A stretch of 64,000 nucleotides of DNA from contig MGMG01000096.1 in the NCBI GenBank assembly GCA_001796355.1, forward strand, positions 16,291-80,290. Reading direction: 5' to 3'. The notes under the pieces were generated by a model that ran no database searches, had not been told where the DNA came from, and was given only the letters and a program-made list of their open reading frames with translations. A program made the position numbers and the translations under genes. Of the stretch, positions 25,497-33,301 are shown piece after piece. Within the stretch, counting starts at the first letter, position 1. Every line of letters begins with the position of its first letter. The DNA comes from Chloroflexi bacterium GWB2_54_36 (GTDB lineage Bacteria; Chloroflexota; Anaerolineae; Anaerolineales; Anaerolineaceae).

Positions 25497-26639
25497 ATGA
25501 TGGAACCTCCCAACCAGCCGCCGGTAATGGTTGACCAGGTGAAAGATCTTAACAACCTGGCGCATTTGTTGGAAACTCAGACCCGGGTAGCCGTTGATAC
25601 CGAATCAAACAGCCTTTTCGCTTATGCGGAACAGGTATGTTTGATCCAGTTTTCGATTCCGGGCAGCGATTTTATGGTCGACCCGATTGCCCTGCCCGAT
25701 CTTTCGTCGCTAGGGAAGTTGTTCGCCGACCCGAGGATTGAAAAAATTTTTCACGCTGCTGAATATGATTTGATTTGCCTGAAGCGTGATTTCGACTTTG
25801 AGTTCAACAGTGTGTTCGACACCATGCAAGCCGCCCGCATTCTCGGACGGACAAATGTTGGGTTGGCTAGCATGCTCGAATCAGAGTTCGGCGTGATCAT
25901 CGAGAAAAAATTTCAGCGCGCCAATTGGGGAGAACGGCCATTAACCCCGGCAATGCTGGCCTATGCCCGCCTTGATTCGTACTATTTGATCGATTTGCGC
26001 GACCGGTTGTACGCAGAACTGGTCGATAAAGGCTTACTCGCCCTGGCATTGGAGGATTTTCGCCGGGTCACCCGGGTGGATGCCGGGAGCACGGAATTGG
26101 AACCACCCACCTGGTGGCGATTACCTGGCAGCCAAAGCCTGAACCCGCAGCAGTGCAGCGTCCTCCAGGCGCTGGTCGAATACCGTGACCAGCAAGCGCG
26201 CCGGGCAGATTTACCGCACTTTAAAGTCCTTTCCAACCAGACCCTTCTACAAATTGCTGAGGAATTGCCGCTGACCTGGGATGCTCTGGCCGATATTCCC
26301 TCGCTTTCAGCCCGGCAGCGCGACCGGCATCACACCGGCTTACTGGCGGCGGTCAAACGCGGGATGGACACTCCCCCGCCGCCCCGTCCAGTCAACCACC
26401 GCCGGTCGGACGCGGTGTTGGAACGCCTGGAAATTTTACGGGATTGGCGCAAAGAGACCGCCCGCAAGCTGGAAGTCGAATCGGATGTGGTCCTGCCGCG
26501 GGAAGTACTGGAAGAAATCGCCATCAAAGCGCCTGCCACCCAGGGCGATCTTCGAATATTAATGAAAGAGCTTCCATGGCGCTTTGAGCAGTATGGCAGC
26601 CGGATTCTGACTGCCATACACCAAAAGGAGCCGTCGTGA
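25497..26639 (+). CDS. rnd: Ribonuclease D family 3'-5' exonuclease
   Basis: A 380-aa DEDDy exonuclease with HRDC domains. ExoI has AVDTESNS (Asp and Glu metal ligands), ExoII is IFHAAEYDLICLKRDF and ExoIII is YARLDSYYLIDLRDRL (Tyr and Asp). Two C-terminal HRDC-like helical domains cover about 205-290 and 305-375. RNase D trims tRNA and small RNA 3' ends. Two adjacent Met codons open the gene. It overlaps the next RNA-processing-type gene by 4 bases (GTGA), suggesting joint function in RNA maturation. Confidence 0.9.
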   Translation: MMEPPNQPPVMVDQVKDLNNLAHLLETQTRVAVDTESNSLFAYAEQVCLIQFSIPGSDFMVDPIALPDLSSLGKLFADPRIEKIFHAAEYDLICLKRDFDFEFNSVFDTMQAARILGRTNVGLASMLESEFGVIIEKKFQRANWGERPLTPAMLAYARLDSYYLIDLRDRLYAELVDKGLLALALEDFRRVTRVDAGSTELEPPTWWRLPGSQSLNPQQCSVLQALVEYRDQQARRADLPHFKVLSNQTLLQIAEELPLTWDALADIPSLSARQRDRHHTGLLAAVKRGMDTPPPPRPVNHRRSDAVLERLEILRDWRKETARKLEVESDVVLPREVLEEIAIKAPATQGDLRILMKELPWRFEQYGSRILTAIHQKEPS

Positions 26640-28030
26640 AAATTCATTTCAATGGAGCTGCCCAAACTGTCACCGGTTCGCAGTACTTATTGGAAGTCAA
26701 TGGATATCAAATCCTGTTGGAATGCGGCCTGTACCAGGGTCATCGTAAAGACTATTACCAGCGCAACCGCACATTTGGCTTCCTCCCAGGCAAGCTGGAT
26801 GCGGTTCTGCTTTCACATGCCCATATCGACCACTCCGGCAACCTACCCAACCTGGTAAAACACGGGCTAAATGCGCCCGTTTACGCCACCCGCGCCACCG
26901 CTGGCCTGGCTGATGTAATGTTACGTGACTCGGGACACATCCAGGAAGCGGATGTTGAATTTTTGAACAAAAAACGCGCCAAACGCGGCGAACCGCCGGT
27001 CGAACCACTCTATACTATGGCGGACGCGGAACGGGTAAATGAATACTTTCAGCCCGCCGAATATAACCAGGCCATCGAACCGGTCCCCGGGGTGCGAGTC
27101 ACCTTTGTTGACGCCGGCCATATCCTCGGATCAGCCGCGGTAGTGTTCGATATCGACGAGCACGGACGCAAATACCGCTTGTGGTTCTCGGGCGATATCG
27201 GCCGCGACCGCTTGCCGTTGATGAAAGACCCAGTGTTGCCAAGCGCCGCGGATTATCTGATGATGGAATGCACCTACGGCGATAAACCGCATGAGGACCC
27301 CGAGGTCGCCTATGTGGAACTGCGCGACGCGGTGCGCCGGGCGGTCGAACGCCGTGGCAAAATCATCATCCCGGCCTTTGCGGTCGGGCGCACTCAAGAA
27401 CTGGTTTACGCCTTCAACCGCATGATGTCTGGCGGTGAGGTGCCGGCAATCCCGGTGTTCGTGGATTCGCCGCTGGCGGTGGAAACGTCCAAAGTGTTTA
27501 TGAAGTACGCCGATTTGTTCGACGCCGAGACCCAGGAGTTTGTCCGCAGCGGACAGCATCCAGCTTTGACATTTCCACAGTTGACTTACATCGAGTCGGT
27601 CGACCAGTCGAAAGCGCTCAACGACCAGCATGAACCCATGATTATCATCTCGGCATCGGGCATGGCAGAAACCGGGCGAATTTTGCACCATCTGCGCAAC
27701 AACATTCAAAACTCCAAAAATATGGTGTTGATCGTCTCCTGGCAGGCGCCGCACACGCTTGGCCGTCGGCTGGCAGATCGCGAATCCATGGTGCGCATTT
27801 TTGGCGATCCTTATGACCGAAGGGCGGAAGTGGTCACCATTGGCGGGCTTTCGGCACATGCCGGCCAAACTATGCTGCTGAAATATGCCAAAGCCACCCA
27901 AAACAGGCTGCGCGACTTGTATCTGGTGCATGGCGAGGAAGATGCTGCCACGGTTTTCAAGGGTCTGTTAACCCAGCAGGGCTTCACCAATATTCATTAT
28001 CCGGGCTGGGGACAATTTTTGGAAATTTAG
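26636..28030 (+). CDS. Beta-CASP metallo-beta-lactamase (RNA endonuclease/exonuclease family)
   Basis: A 464-aa protein. Motif 2 is LSHAHIDHSG (zinc ligands), with FVDAGHILGSA and SGDIGRD further on. The beta-CASP part has AFAVGRTQELVYAFNRM, SGMAETGRILHHLRNN and a final LSAHAGQ histidine. The family includes CPSF73-like and RNase J-like nucleases of archaea and bacteria. The C-terminal KH or RNase J tail is absent, so it belongs to the simple YSH1-like group. It starts with GTG overlapping the rnd stop, and a tRNA gene follows directly. Confidence 0.92.
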   Translation: MKIHFNGAAQTVTGSQYLLEVNGYQILLECGLYQGHRKDYYQRNRTFGFLPGKLDAVLLSHAHIDHSGNLPNLVKHGLNAPVYATRATAGLADVMLRDSGHIQEADVEFLNKKRAKRGEPPVEPLYTMADAERVNEYFQPAEYNQAIEPVPGVRVTFVDAGHILGSAAVVFDIDEHGRKYRLWFSGDIGRDRLPLMKDPVLPSAADYLMMECTYGDKPHEDPEVAYVELRDAVRRAVERRGKIIIPAFAVGRTQELVYAFNRMMSGGEVPAIPVFVDSPLAVETSKVFMKYADLFDAETQEFVRSGQHPALTFPQLTYIESVDQSKALNDQHEPMIIISASGMAETGRILHHLRNNIQNSKNMVLIVSWQAPHTLGRRLADRESMVRIFGDPYDRRAEVVTIGGLSAHAGQTMLLKYAKATQNRLRDLYLVHGEEDAATVFKGLLTQQGFTNIHYPGWGQFLEI

Positions 28031-28048
28031 CCACTCCTCGGTTATAAT
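28019..28048 (+). promoter_or_regulatory. Promoter of tRNA-Ser
   Basis: TTGGAA (28019-28024), an 18-base spacer and perfect TATAAT (28043-28048), giving a start near 28055, nine bases before the mature tRNA 5' end. The -35 lies inside the end of the preceding gene. Confidence 0.55.
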
Positions 28049-28063
28049 TGCGCTGCAGTTTTC

Positions 28064-28151
28064 GGAGAGGTGCCAGAGTGGTTGAACGGGGCGGTCTCGA
28101 AAACCGTTGTGGTCCTCCGGGCCACCGTGGGTTCGAATCCCACCCTCTCCG
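28064..28151 (+). tRNA. tRNA-Ser (anticodon CGA)
   Basis: An 88-base class II tRNA. The acceptor GGAGAGG (28064-28070) pairs with CCTCTCC (28144-28150), discriminator G. The anticodon loop CTCGAAA gives anticodon CGA, reading UCG serine codons. A long variable arm (GTGGTCCTCCGGGCCAC) is the serine hallmark, and the T arm is GTGGG-TTCGAAT-CCCAC. CCA is not encoded. Its 3' end is duplicated downstream, marking it as an integration site. Confidence 0.96.
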
Positions 28152-28204
28152 CTAAGATTAATAATTACAAGTCGCCACCGTGAGTCCTCTCAGAGGGGAT
28201 GATA

Positions 28205-28224
28205 TTCGAATCCCACCCTTTCCG
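28205..28224 (+). repeat. Internal copy of the tRNA-Ser 3' end
   Basis: TTCGAATCCCACCCTTTCCG, 19 of 20 bases identical to the tRNA T-arm/acceptor end. A GCCACCGTG copy of the variable-arm end is found about 20 bases before it. It may be an older attachment core or a partial tRNA duplication. It does not form a complete tRNA. Confidence 0.75.
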
Positions 28225-28264
28225 TTGATAAAAATAGCCCGTAAAGCGGGCTATTTTTATCAAC
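28224..28264. terminator. Bidirectional terminator with perfect 18-bp stem
   Basis: GTTGATAAAAATAGCCCG and its exact complement flank a 5-base loop (TAAAG). The A/T-rich lower stem supplies a U tract on either strand. It probably ends tRNA-Ser transcription. Confidence 0.85.
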
Positions 28265-28351
28265 TACACTGCGCATCGTTCACAGCCTGCTTAGCAAAGT
28301 TTCGTCAGGGCATTCCTTATAGGGTAATTACCGTTTCTGAATAAATGAGGT

Positions 28352-28491
28352 AAACCGTTCCGCCTGAGTTTTAGAGCCATACATCTTACAACTCGGAGCG
28401 CAGGTAGGTACGCTGGCCATCAGCATCCACTGCTGCCGATGGCAGGTTGCTGACCTGCTTCACCTCAGGAGGGCTGCTCTGAACGGTTTTT
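28352..28491 (+). ncRNA. Possible structured RNA with its own terminator
   Basis: A 140-base stretch with a closing helix AAACCGTTC (28352-28360) and GAACGGTTT (28481-28489), ending in a T run. Inside are a CCTGAG / CTCAGG helix and GCAGGT-TGCTG-ACCTGC. There is also an imperfect GCCATC..GATGGC helix. There is no open frame with a ribosome-binding site. It matches no RNA class I recognise. It lies inside the tRNA-bounded island and could be an independent small RNA or an untranslated relic; nothing proves expression. Confidence 0.35.
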
Positions 28492-28496
28492 AGCGC

Positions 28497-28544
28497 GACT
28501 TTTCACCAACCCTCCTGGTTTCAGTTGGGGATTGGTGAAAAGTC
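28497..28544. terminator. Hairpin / likely terminator after the small secreted protein gene
   Basis: GACTTTTCACCAA (28497-28509) pairs with TTGGTGAAAAGTC (28532-28544), a 13-bp stem with a 22-base loop. It lies 34 bases past the stop of the minus-strand gene at 28579. On the plus strand it is followed by TTGATTTT. Termination in either direction is possible. Confidence 0.5.
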
Positions 28545-28578
28545 TTGATTTTACTTAATTAACCGAATTTTCCCAATA

Positions 28579-28797
28579 TTACGGGGTCATAAAATGGAGT
28601 CCCGATGCGCCACCGTTTAAGTTATCCCAAGCTGCTTCTGGAACCCAGACATGACTCGCCGCTCCAGTACCCGGTGCATGAGCAGGGTATGCACACCGGC
28701 CCAGCCCAGTTTCGCTAACGCCTGCCGCAAGAGCCGGACCTGCCATAACCGCCACGATCACCAACGTAAGAAGTAAAGCCAGCATTAGTTTTTTCAT
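28579..28797 (-). CDS. Small secreted protein
   Basis: A 72-aa product that begins with a textbook signal peptide (MKKLMLALLLTLVIVAVMAG, cleavage expected after PALA). The mature part is only about 48 residues (GVSETGLGRCAYPAHAPGTGAASHVWVPEAAWDNLNGGASG) with a single Cys. I do not recognise a family. The start has AGGAAAGGAAAC upstream. It lies in the tRNA-Ser-bounded island, divergent from the SARP-STAND regulator, which could control it. Possible roles include a surface peptide or signal, but this is speculation. Confidence 0.65.
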   Translation of the reverse strand: MKKLMLALLLTLVIVAVMAGPALAAGVSETGLGRCAYPAHAPGTGAASHVWVPEAAWDNLNGGASGLHFMTP

Positions 28798-29138
28798 CGC
28801 TAGTTTCCTTTCCTAAAGAGGTCTTTCTGATTGATCAATTGATTGTGGGTTGGAAAATCTACTGAAAGCAGTTCCTTTTGTCGATAAAAATCGTCTTCTG
28901 GCAATTCCTTACACCACCTCCTGTTGATTTATGTAGAAATCGCCGGAAACCGGTGGCCGAAATCGGCGAAGACCGCTGACTAAAGTGCTTCGTTCAACCT
29001 GTTGGTCTGCTCTCGGGTTAAGATTGGGGGCGCCTGGCCAAGCACTCCTCGGCCTTAGAGTAAGGATAGCCACCCATCGCAAGGAAAACGTAAGGACATT
29101 CGATTGTATAATGTCTATACAAAGGAGACACCGGCAAC
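28798..29138. other. 341-base divergent intergenic region
   Basis: The gap between the secreted-protein gene and the SARP-STAND regulator. It contains a TTGATCAA palindrome near 28830, a TCGCCG...CGGCGA inverted repeat near 28937-28966, and a TATAAT at 29107-29112 that is a plausible -10 for the regulator (no clear -35). Overlapping open frames exist on both strands but have no ribosome-binding site or recognisable sequence. Regulatory sites for the flanking pair are the most likely content. Confidence 0.4.
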
Positions 29139-32108
29139 ATGGCCCAGCTCGCGTTTTCTTTTCTTGGGGGCTGGCAGGTCTCACTCGAAGGACAGCCCCT
29201 AACAGGCTTCGAATCAAGCAAAGTCCGCGCGTTACTGACTTATCTTGCCTTAGAACCCGACCGGCCGCACTACCGCGAAGCATTAGCCGGTTTTCTCTGG
29301 CCAGCCATGTCCTCTGCGGACGCGTATGCAAATCTCCGCCAGGCCCTCGCCAACCTCCGCAAAACCATCAGCGACTCTGCTGCCCGACCGCCTTTCCTGC
29401 TCATCACGCGTACGACGATCCAATTCAATCGCGCCAGTGATTACACGCTCGATGTGGCCGAATTCACCGCGCTGCTTGCCGATTGTGATCGGCATCCTCA
29501 CCGGCACATCGAAACCTGCCAGGCTTGCGCGACGCGTTTGCAAATGGCAACGGAGCTTTACCACGGCGATTTTCTCGAAGGCTTTTTCCTGAGTGGAAGT
29601 TCTGAATTTGAAGAATGGGAGCTATTCCAGCGTGAAAGTCTGCGGAAGTTGGTGCTGGGTGCGCTCGCCCATTTGGCTGGATACTACGAAAGGTGTGCCT
29701 CGTTTGATCTAGCTCAACGCACGCTCGCACGCCAGCTCGAACTCGACCCATTGTGCGAGGAAGCGCACCAACACCTCATGCGTTCGTTAGCCCGCTCCGG
29801 CAACCGCACTGCTGCCCTGGCGCAGTACAACACATGCCGCCGTATCCTGGCTGAGGAACTGGGTGTAGAACCGTCTGGCGAAACAATATCCCTATACGAG
29901 CAGATCAAGACCGGGAAGTTCGAGGGGTATATTCCGGGAGCGGTGCCTCAGTTGCATAATTGGCCTCATTCCGCCAAGCCCCTCATCGGGCGTGAAGCTG
30001 AACTGGCTGAGATAGCCGAATTGATTGCCAAACCGGATTGCCGTCTTCTCACCATCCTCGGCCCAGGTGGTATGGGAAAATCTCACCTGGCGCTGGAAGC
30101 AGCGGCTGCCCAGTCAAGGTCATTCAGGGATGGCGCAGCCTTTGTCTCCCTTGCGCCGCTGAGTTCGACTGAGTATTTGGCCTCAACCATTGCAGACGCT
30201 TTAAGTGTGCCGCTCTCCAGTCCGGCTGACCCTGGCGAACAGCTCGTCCACGCGCTCCGGGATTCGGATTTACTCATCGTCCTGGACAACTTTGAGCACC
30301 TTCGCCAGGGAACCACCCTCCTGTCCAAAATCCTGGCGCGGGCGCCAGGCGTGCAATTCATCGTTACCTCACGCGAACGGCTGGATGTGGAAGGCGAATG
30401 GCTATTTGAACTCCGTGGCCTGCGCTACCCCGAATCAGAAAGTCCCGACCCGGATATTGAGAAGTACAGCGCTGTTCAACTATTCCTGTATAGCGCCCGC
30501 CGGGTTCGCTCGAATTTTGCGTTATCCGAGGTGGATAAAACCGCCATCGCCCGCATTTGCAGGATGGTAGGTGGAATGCCGCTGGCCATTGAGCTTTCTG
30601 CGGCATGGGTCCACGTTATCTCGCCCGCCGAAATCTCAGCCGAGATCGAGCGCGGCCTCGGAATTCTGTCCACCACCCGGCAAAACATTCTGGAGCGCCA
30701 CCGCAGCTTGCGAGTGGTCTTCGATAATTCGTGGCAACTGCTCACCGCAGAAGAACAACGGGCTTTTCGAAACCTATCCGTCTTCCGGGACCCTTTTGAG
30801 CGCGAGGCTGCAGAGCGCGTGGCTGAAGTAACCCTGCCGCTACTCTCGACCCTCGTGGATAAGACGCTCGTTCATTGGGATCATAAATGGCGCTACAACA
30901 TGCACGAGCTCATTGGGGATTACGCTCGTGAGAAGCTGCGTGAATCAGGCGATGAAGACGCCATCTTCGCCCGGCTTGCCGACTACATTTTGCGGTTGGC
31001 TGAAACTGCCGAGCCGGGACTCCGTGGTCCCCAGCAAAGCACCTGGCTCGACCGGGTGGATGCCCACCGCAATAACTTGCAGGCCGTGTTAGATTGGATC
31101 TTGAACTCCGGGAGTGACCTAAACCTTGAAATAGGGTTAAGAATCGCCAGCGCATTGGCCGGTTTCTGGTGGATGCGGGGCTTGAATAAAGGGCGTGATT
31201 GGCTGGCAGCCTTGCTGCAGCATCCGAAGGCTGCAAAACATACGGCGGCGCGCGCCAAGGCACTCGCTTTGGCCGGTGATCTCGCCATAGTACAGGAGGG
31301 TAACCACCCGGCGGCGCGTTTGATGTACGAGGAGAGTTTGTTGATAGCCAGGAAAATAGGAGACAAGCAAGGAGTCGCAATCGCGTTGCTTGGCTTGGGC
31401 GAAATAGCCCGGGCTGTCGGTGATGTTGCAGGCGCGCGTTCGTTAAAGGAACAGAGCCTGACAATCTGGCAGCAGTTAGAAGAAGGCTGGGGCATCGCCT
31501 GGGCTTTTCACGAGCTGGGGGATCTGGCTTTCGATCAAGTCGATCTGGAGCAGGCGTCCTCGTTTTATAATCAATCCCTGGTTATCCGCAGGGAGATAGG
31601 TGACCAATCAGGCACGGCGTGGCTGATAAATAATCTTGGGGAAATAGCGCGTTATGAGGGCCATTATGAGCAAGCCCGAGAGCTATACGAGGAGAGCCTG
31701 AGATTGTTTCGGGAATTAGGTAACAAAGGGGGCATTACCTGTGCGATCACCAACTTAGGCTTTATTGCGCTGAGTCAGGGCAATCACCCTATGGCAAGGA
31801 CTTTCTTCGAAGAGAGCCTGTCCCAGAACTCGGGGAACAAGGGCATAAATGCTTTTTGCTTGATTGGCCTGGCTGGTGTGTCGCAGAATTCTGTGCTTGC
31901 AGCGCGTTTGTTGGGAGCGGCAGACTCTATTCGGGACCTTAATATCACACCTACCGACCGCGTCGATCACGATCGGATTGTGGCCGCAGTGCGTGCTCAA
32001 CTTGATGAAACCACTTTTGCGGCAGCCTGGGAAGCTGGACGATCGATGCTACTTGACCAGGCAATTGAGGTCGCCCTTCAGGAGGAACGGACCAAAGAAT
32101 CCTGGTAA
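29139..32108 (+). CDS. SARP-type regulator with STAND ATPase and TPR domains
   Basis: A 989-aa AfsR-like regulator. Residues 1-95 form an OmpR-type winged helix (FSFLGGWQVSLEG...VRALLTYLALEPDRPHYREALAGFLWP). A bacterial transcriptional activation domain (about 105-255, ending LAEELGVEPSGET) follows. A STAND/NB-ARC ATPase has P-loop GPGGMGKSH (308-316) and Walker B LLIVLDNFEHL. The C-terminal half has TPR repeats (repeated GDxxGARxLxEESLxxxREIGD units). Such proteins sense a signal through TPRs, oligomerise with ATP and activate transcription. It starts with ATG and AAAGGAG. It lies in the tRNA-bounded island and no biosynthetic cluster is adjacent; the divergent small secreted protein is a candidate target. 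Confidence 0.9.
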   Translation: MAQLAFSFLGGWQVSLEGQPLTGFESSKVRALLTYLALEPDRPHYREALAGFLWPAMSSADAYANLRQALANLRKTISDSAARPPFLLITRTTIQFNRASDYTLDVAEFTALLADCDRHPHRHIETCQACATRLQMATELYHGDFLEGFFLSGSSEFEEWELFQRESLRKLVLGALAHLAGYYERCASFDLAQRTLARQLELDPLCEEAHQHLMRSLARSGNRTAALAQYNTCRRILAEELGVEPSGETISLYEQIKTGKFEGYIPGAVPQLHNWPHSAKPLIGREAELAEIAELIAKPDCRLLTILGPGGMGKSHLALEAAAAQSRSFRDGAAFVSLAPLSSTEYLASTIADALSVPLSSPADPGEQLVHALRDSDLLIVLDNFEHLRQGTTLLSKILARAPGVQFIVTSRERLDVEGEWLFELRGLRYPESESPDPDIEKYSAVQLFLYSARRVRSNFALSEVDKTAIARICRMVGGMPLAIELSAAWVHVISPAEISAEIERGLGILSTTRQNILERHRSLRVVFDNSWQLLTAEEQRAFRNLSVFRDPFEREAAERVAEVTLPLLSTLVDKTLVHWDHKWRYNMHELIGDYAREKLRESGDEDAIFARLADYILRLAETAEPGLRGPQQSTWLDRVDAHRNNLQAVLDWILNSGSDLNLEIGLRIASALAGFWWMRGLNKGRDWLAALLQHPKAAKHTAARAKALALAGDLAIVQEGNHPAARLMYEESLLIARKIGDKQGVAIALLGLGEIARAVGDVAGARSLKEQSLTIWQQLEEGWGIAWAFHELGDLAFDQVDLEQASSFYNQSLVIRREIGDQSGTAWLINNLGEIARYEGHYEQARELYEESLRLFRELGNKGGITCAITNLGFIALSQGNHPMARTFFEESLSQNSGNKGINAFCLIGLAGVSQNSVLAARLLGAADSIRDLNITPTDRVDHDRIVAAVRAQLDETTFAAAWEAGRSMLLDQAIEVALQEERTKESW

Positions 32109-32243
32109 TCATCCTGTTTCATTTGCAGCCCTCCTGGTTTGATTGGACGGGCAACCAAAGCATCATCCTGAAGTTTTGTCATTTTTCGCCTTAGATCACA
32201 AAAATCACCGAAACCTTAAGTTTTGGGTAAGACATGTTTGTTA

Positions 32244-32261
32244 AATCATCTGCAGATGATT
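32244..32261. repeat. Perfect 18-base palindrome
   Basis: AATCATCTGCAGATGATT, fully self-complementary with no loop. This looks like a dimeric protein binding site rather than an RNA hairpin. It lies 135 bases past the SARP-STAND gene and 75 bases before the att-like repeat. Confidence 0.6.
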
Positions 32262-32336
32262 AGAACCACTAGAAATTCGGCGATTTCCATCAAGTCACGC
32301 GTGTAATTTGCTAAAGTAATCTTGTTTTTTATACTA

Positions 32337-32366
32337 ACCGTGGGTTGGAATCCCACCCTCTCCGCT
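32337..32366 (+). repeat. Distal copy of the tRNA-Ser 3' end (att-like)
   Basis: Thirty bases beginning ACCGTGGGTT and ending CTCTCCGCT, identical to 28124-28153 except one base in the T loop. There is no tRNA 5' half, so it is not a tRNA gene. Confidence 0.85.
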
Positions 32367-32633
32367 GACAGTTATCATGACTTTCCCACCGTGGTTCCCA
32401 TGCCCTCGCGCTTCACTCCTGGTGATAAGCAAGGATGTGGAAGGAGGCGCGATAATTCAACTCAAGACGGGTTGAATCCTGACAAATACACGAAGCCTGT
32501 CGTCGTTGGAATAATCGAACCGGGGTTCAAGCCGCACATTCAAATCTGCGCGGATTCTTATGATTCATCCAATTATGCAGTGAATTGACTTATAATGTTT
32601 ACTGGTTTAGTAATTTATTGATTCGAGGTAAAA

Positions 32634-33029
32634 ATGGCACAGGATGAATCAGAGGCGATTTATAAAGAAATTGAAGCTTTCACGGAAGCCTGGAACAAAG
32701 GTGACGCGAAAGCCGCCGCATTATTCTTTACCGAAGATGGTGTCCGGGTGGGCGTGAGCGGCGATATCCAGCATGGCCATACCGAACTTGAAACGGCCTA
32801 CGACCGGCTGCTTCATCAAACCATGTCTGGCGCGGTAGTCAGCCTGGAACGCGGAACCATTCGTATGCTGACGCCGGAATTCGCGATCTGGCAGGGTGGT
32901 CTTGAAATCACACCGCCTAATGGCGGGCGAGTTTTAAAGGGTTACATCGTCCAGGTAATGCAAAAAGTGGGCGGCCGTTGGCTGGTCCTCGAAGCTCACC
33001 CCAAGTTTTACCCGCCAATTGTTAGTTAA
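32634..33029 (+). CDS. NTF2-like (SgcJ/EcaC/DUF4440-type) protein
   Basis: A 131-aa single-domain protein. It opens with SEAIYKEIEAFTEAWNKGDAKAAALFFTEDGVRVG, the standard helix-plus-strand of SnoaL/SgcJ-like NTF2 folds. It ends with the curved sheet VLKGYIVQVMQKVGGRWLVLEAHPKF. Most members have no proven activity; some are isomerases, hydrolases or ligand binders. The start is ATG with GAGGTAAAA upstream. It is the first gene outside the tRNA-bounded interval. Confidence 0.8.
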   Translation: MAQDESEAIYKEIEAFTEAWNKGDAKAAALFFTEDGVRVGVSGDIQHGHTELETAYDRLLHQTMSGAVVSLERGTIRMLTPEFAIWQGGLEITPPNGGRVLKGYIVQVMQKVGGRWLVLEAHPKFYPPIVS

Positions 33030-33225
33030 GACCAGTTTTATTGACGCCTGTGACGACAAATAAATACCAGCCGCACCAGGCAGCCTGCCATCTTCATCCT
33101 GGAATTTGTCTATTCTGAGCTGGACGTTGCAATCGTCTGGCTTTGCGCGGGGCTTGATCTTAAAACAATCGGTATAAACCGCGACCTGTTGACAAAGCTG
33201 CCATACAAAGCTTCCGCCATTGAAA

Positions 33226-33260
33226 AAAGCCGCTGACAATCAAACCATGTCAGCGGCTTT
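33226..33260. terminator. Terminator shared by convergent genes
   Basis: AAAGCCGCTGACA (33226-33238) and TGTCAGCGGCTTT (33248-33260), a perfect 13-bp stem with a 9-base loop. The minus strand continues TTTTTTCAATGG, a strong U tract for the CHRD gene; the plus strand is also T-rich. Both the NTF2-like and CHRD genes end toward it. Confidence 0.85.
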
Positions 33261-33301
33261 ATCCATCTTTATTTCCCAACCAGCTCGGCTGGATACACGG
33301 G

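Larger units (their letters stand above)
28124..32366. mobile_element. Putative decayed island bounded by tRNA-Ser 3'-end repeats
   Basis: The tRNA 3' end (28124-28153) recurs at 32337-32366 with 29 of 30 bases identical; the single change is C to G inside the T loop. A third, shorter copy (19 of 20 bases) is at 28205-28224. Direct repeats of a tRNA 3' end are the classical trace of tyrosine-recombinase integration (attL/attR). The 4.2 kb between carries terminators, a possible structured RNA, a small secreted protein and a SARP-STAND regulator. No integrase remains, so the element would be immobile or moved in trans. Confidence 0.65.
32109..32633. other. 525-base intergenic region with island boundary
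   Basis: No gene is supported. It holds an 18-base perfect palindrome (32244-32261), the second tRNA-Ser 3'-end copy (32337-32366), and a perfect TATAAT at 32591-32596 ahead of the NTF2-like gene (no clear -35). An open frame at 32322-32588 runs across the tRNA repeat and is not credible. Confidence 0.6.

Noticed and set aside
27131..27931. 266-codon minus-strand frame inside the beta-CASP gene
   Set aside because: Antisense of the catalytic region of a clear metallo-beta-lactamase gene; no supporting motif.
28160..28228. Possible second tRNA after tRNA-Ser
   Set aside because: Only T-arm and acceptor 3' sequence plus a piece of the variable arm are present; no anticodon arm or 5' acceptor strand.
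28909..29440. Overlapping frames of 140 and 151 codons on both strands between the secreted protein and the SARP gene
   Set aside because: They overlap each other and the SARP start, lack ribosome-binding sites and show no protein-like pattern; the region is better read as regulatory.
29139..32108. Anti-phage STAND (Avs-type) defence protein
   Set aside because: STAND and TPR modules are present, but the N-terminus is a SARP winged helix plus activation domain rather than a nuclease or other effector, so a transcription factor is the better reading.
32322..32588. 88-codon plus-strand frame in the gap after the SARP gene
   Set aside because: It runs through the att-like tRNA fragment and has no ribosome-binding site.
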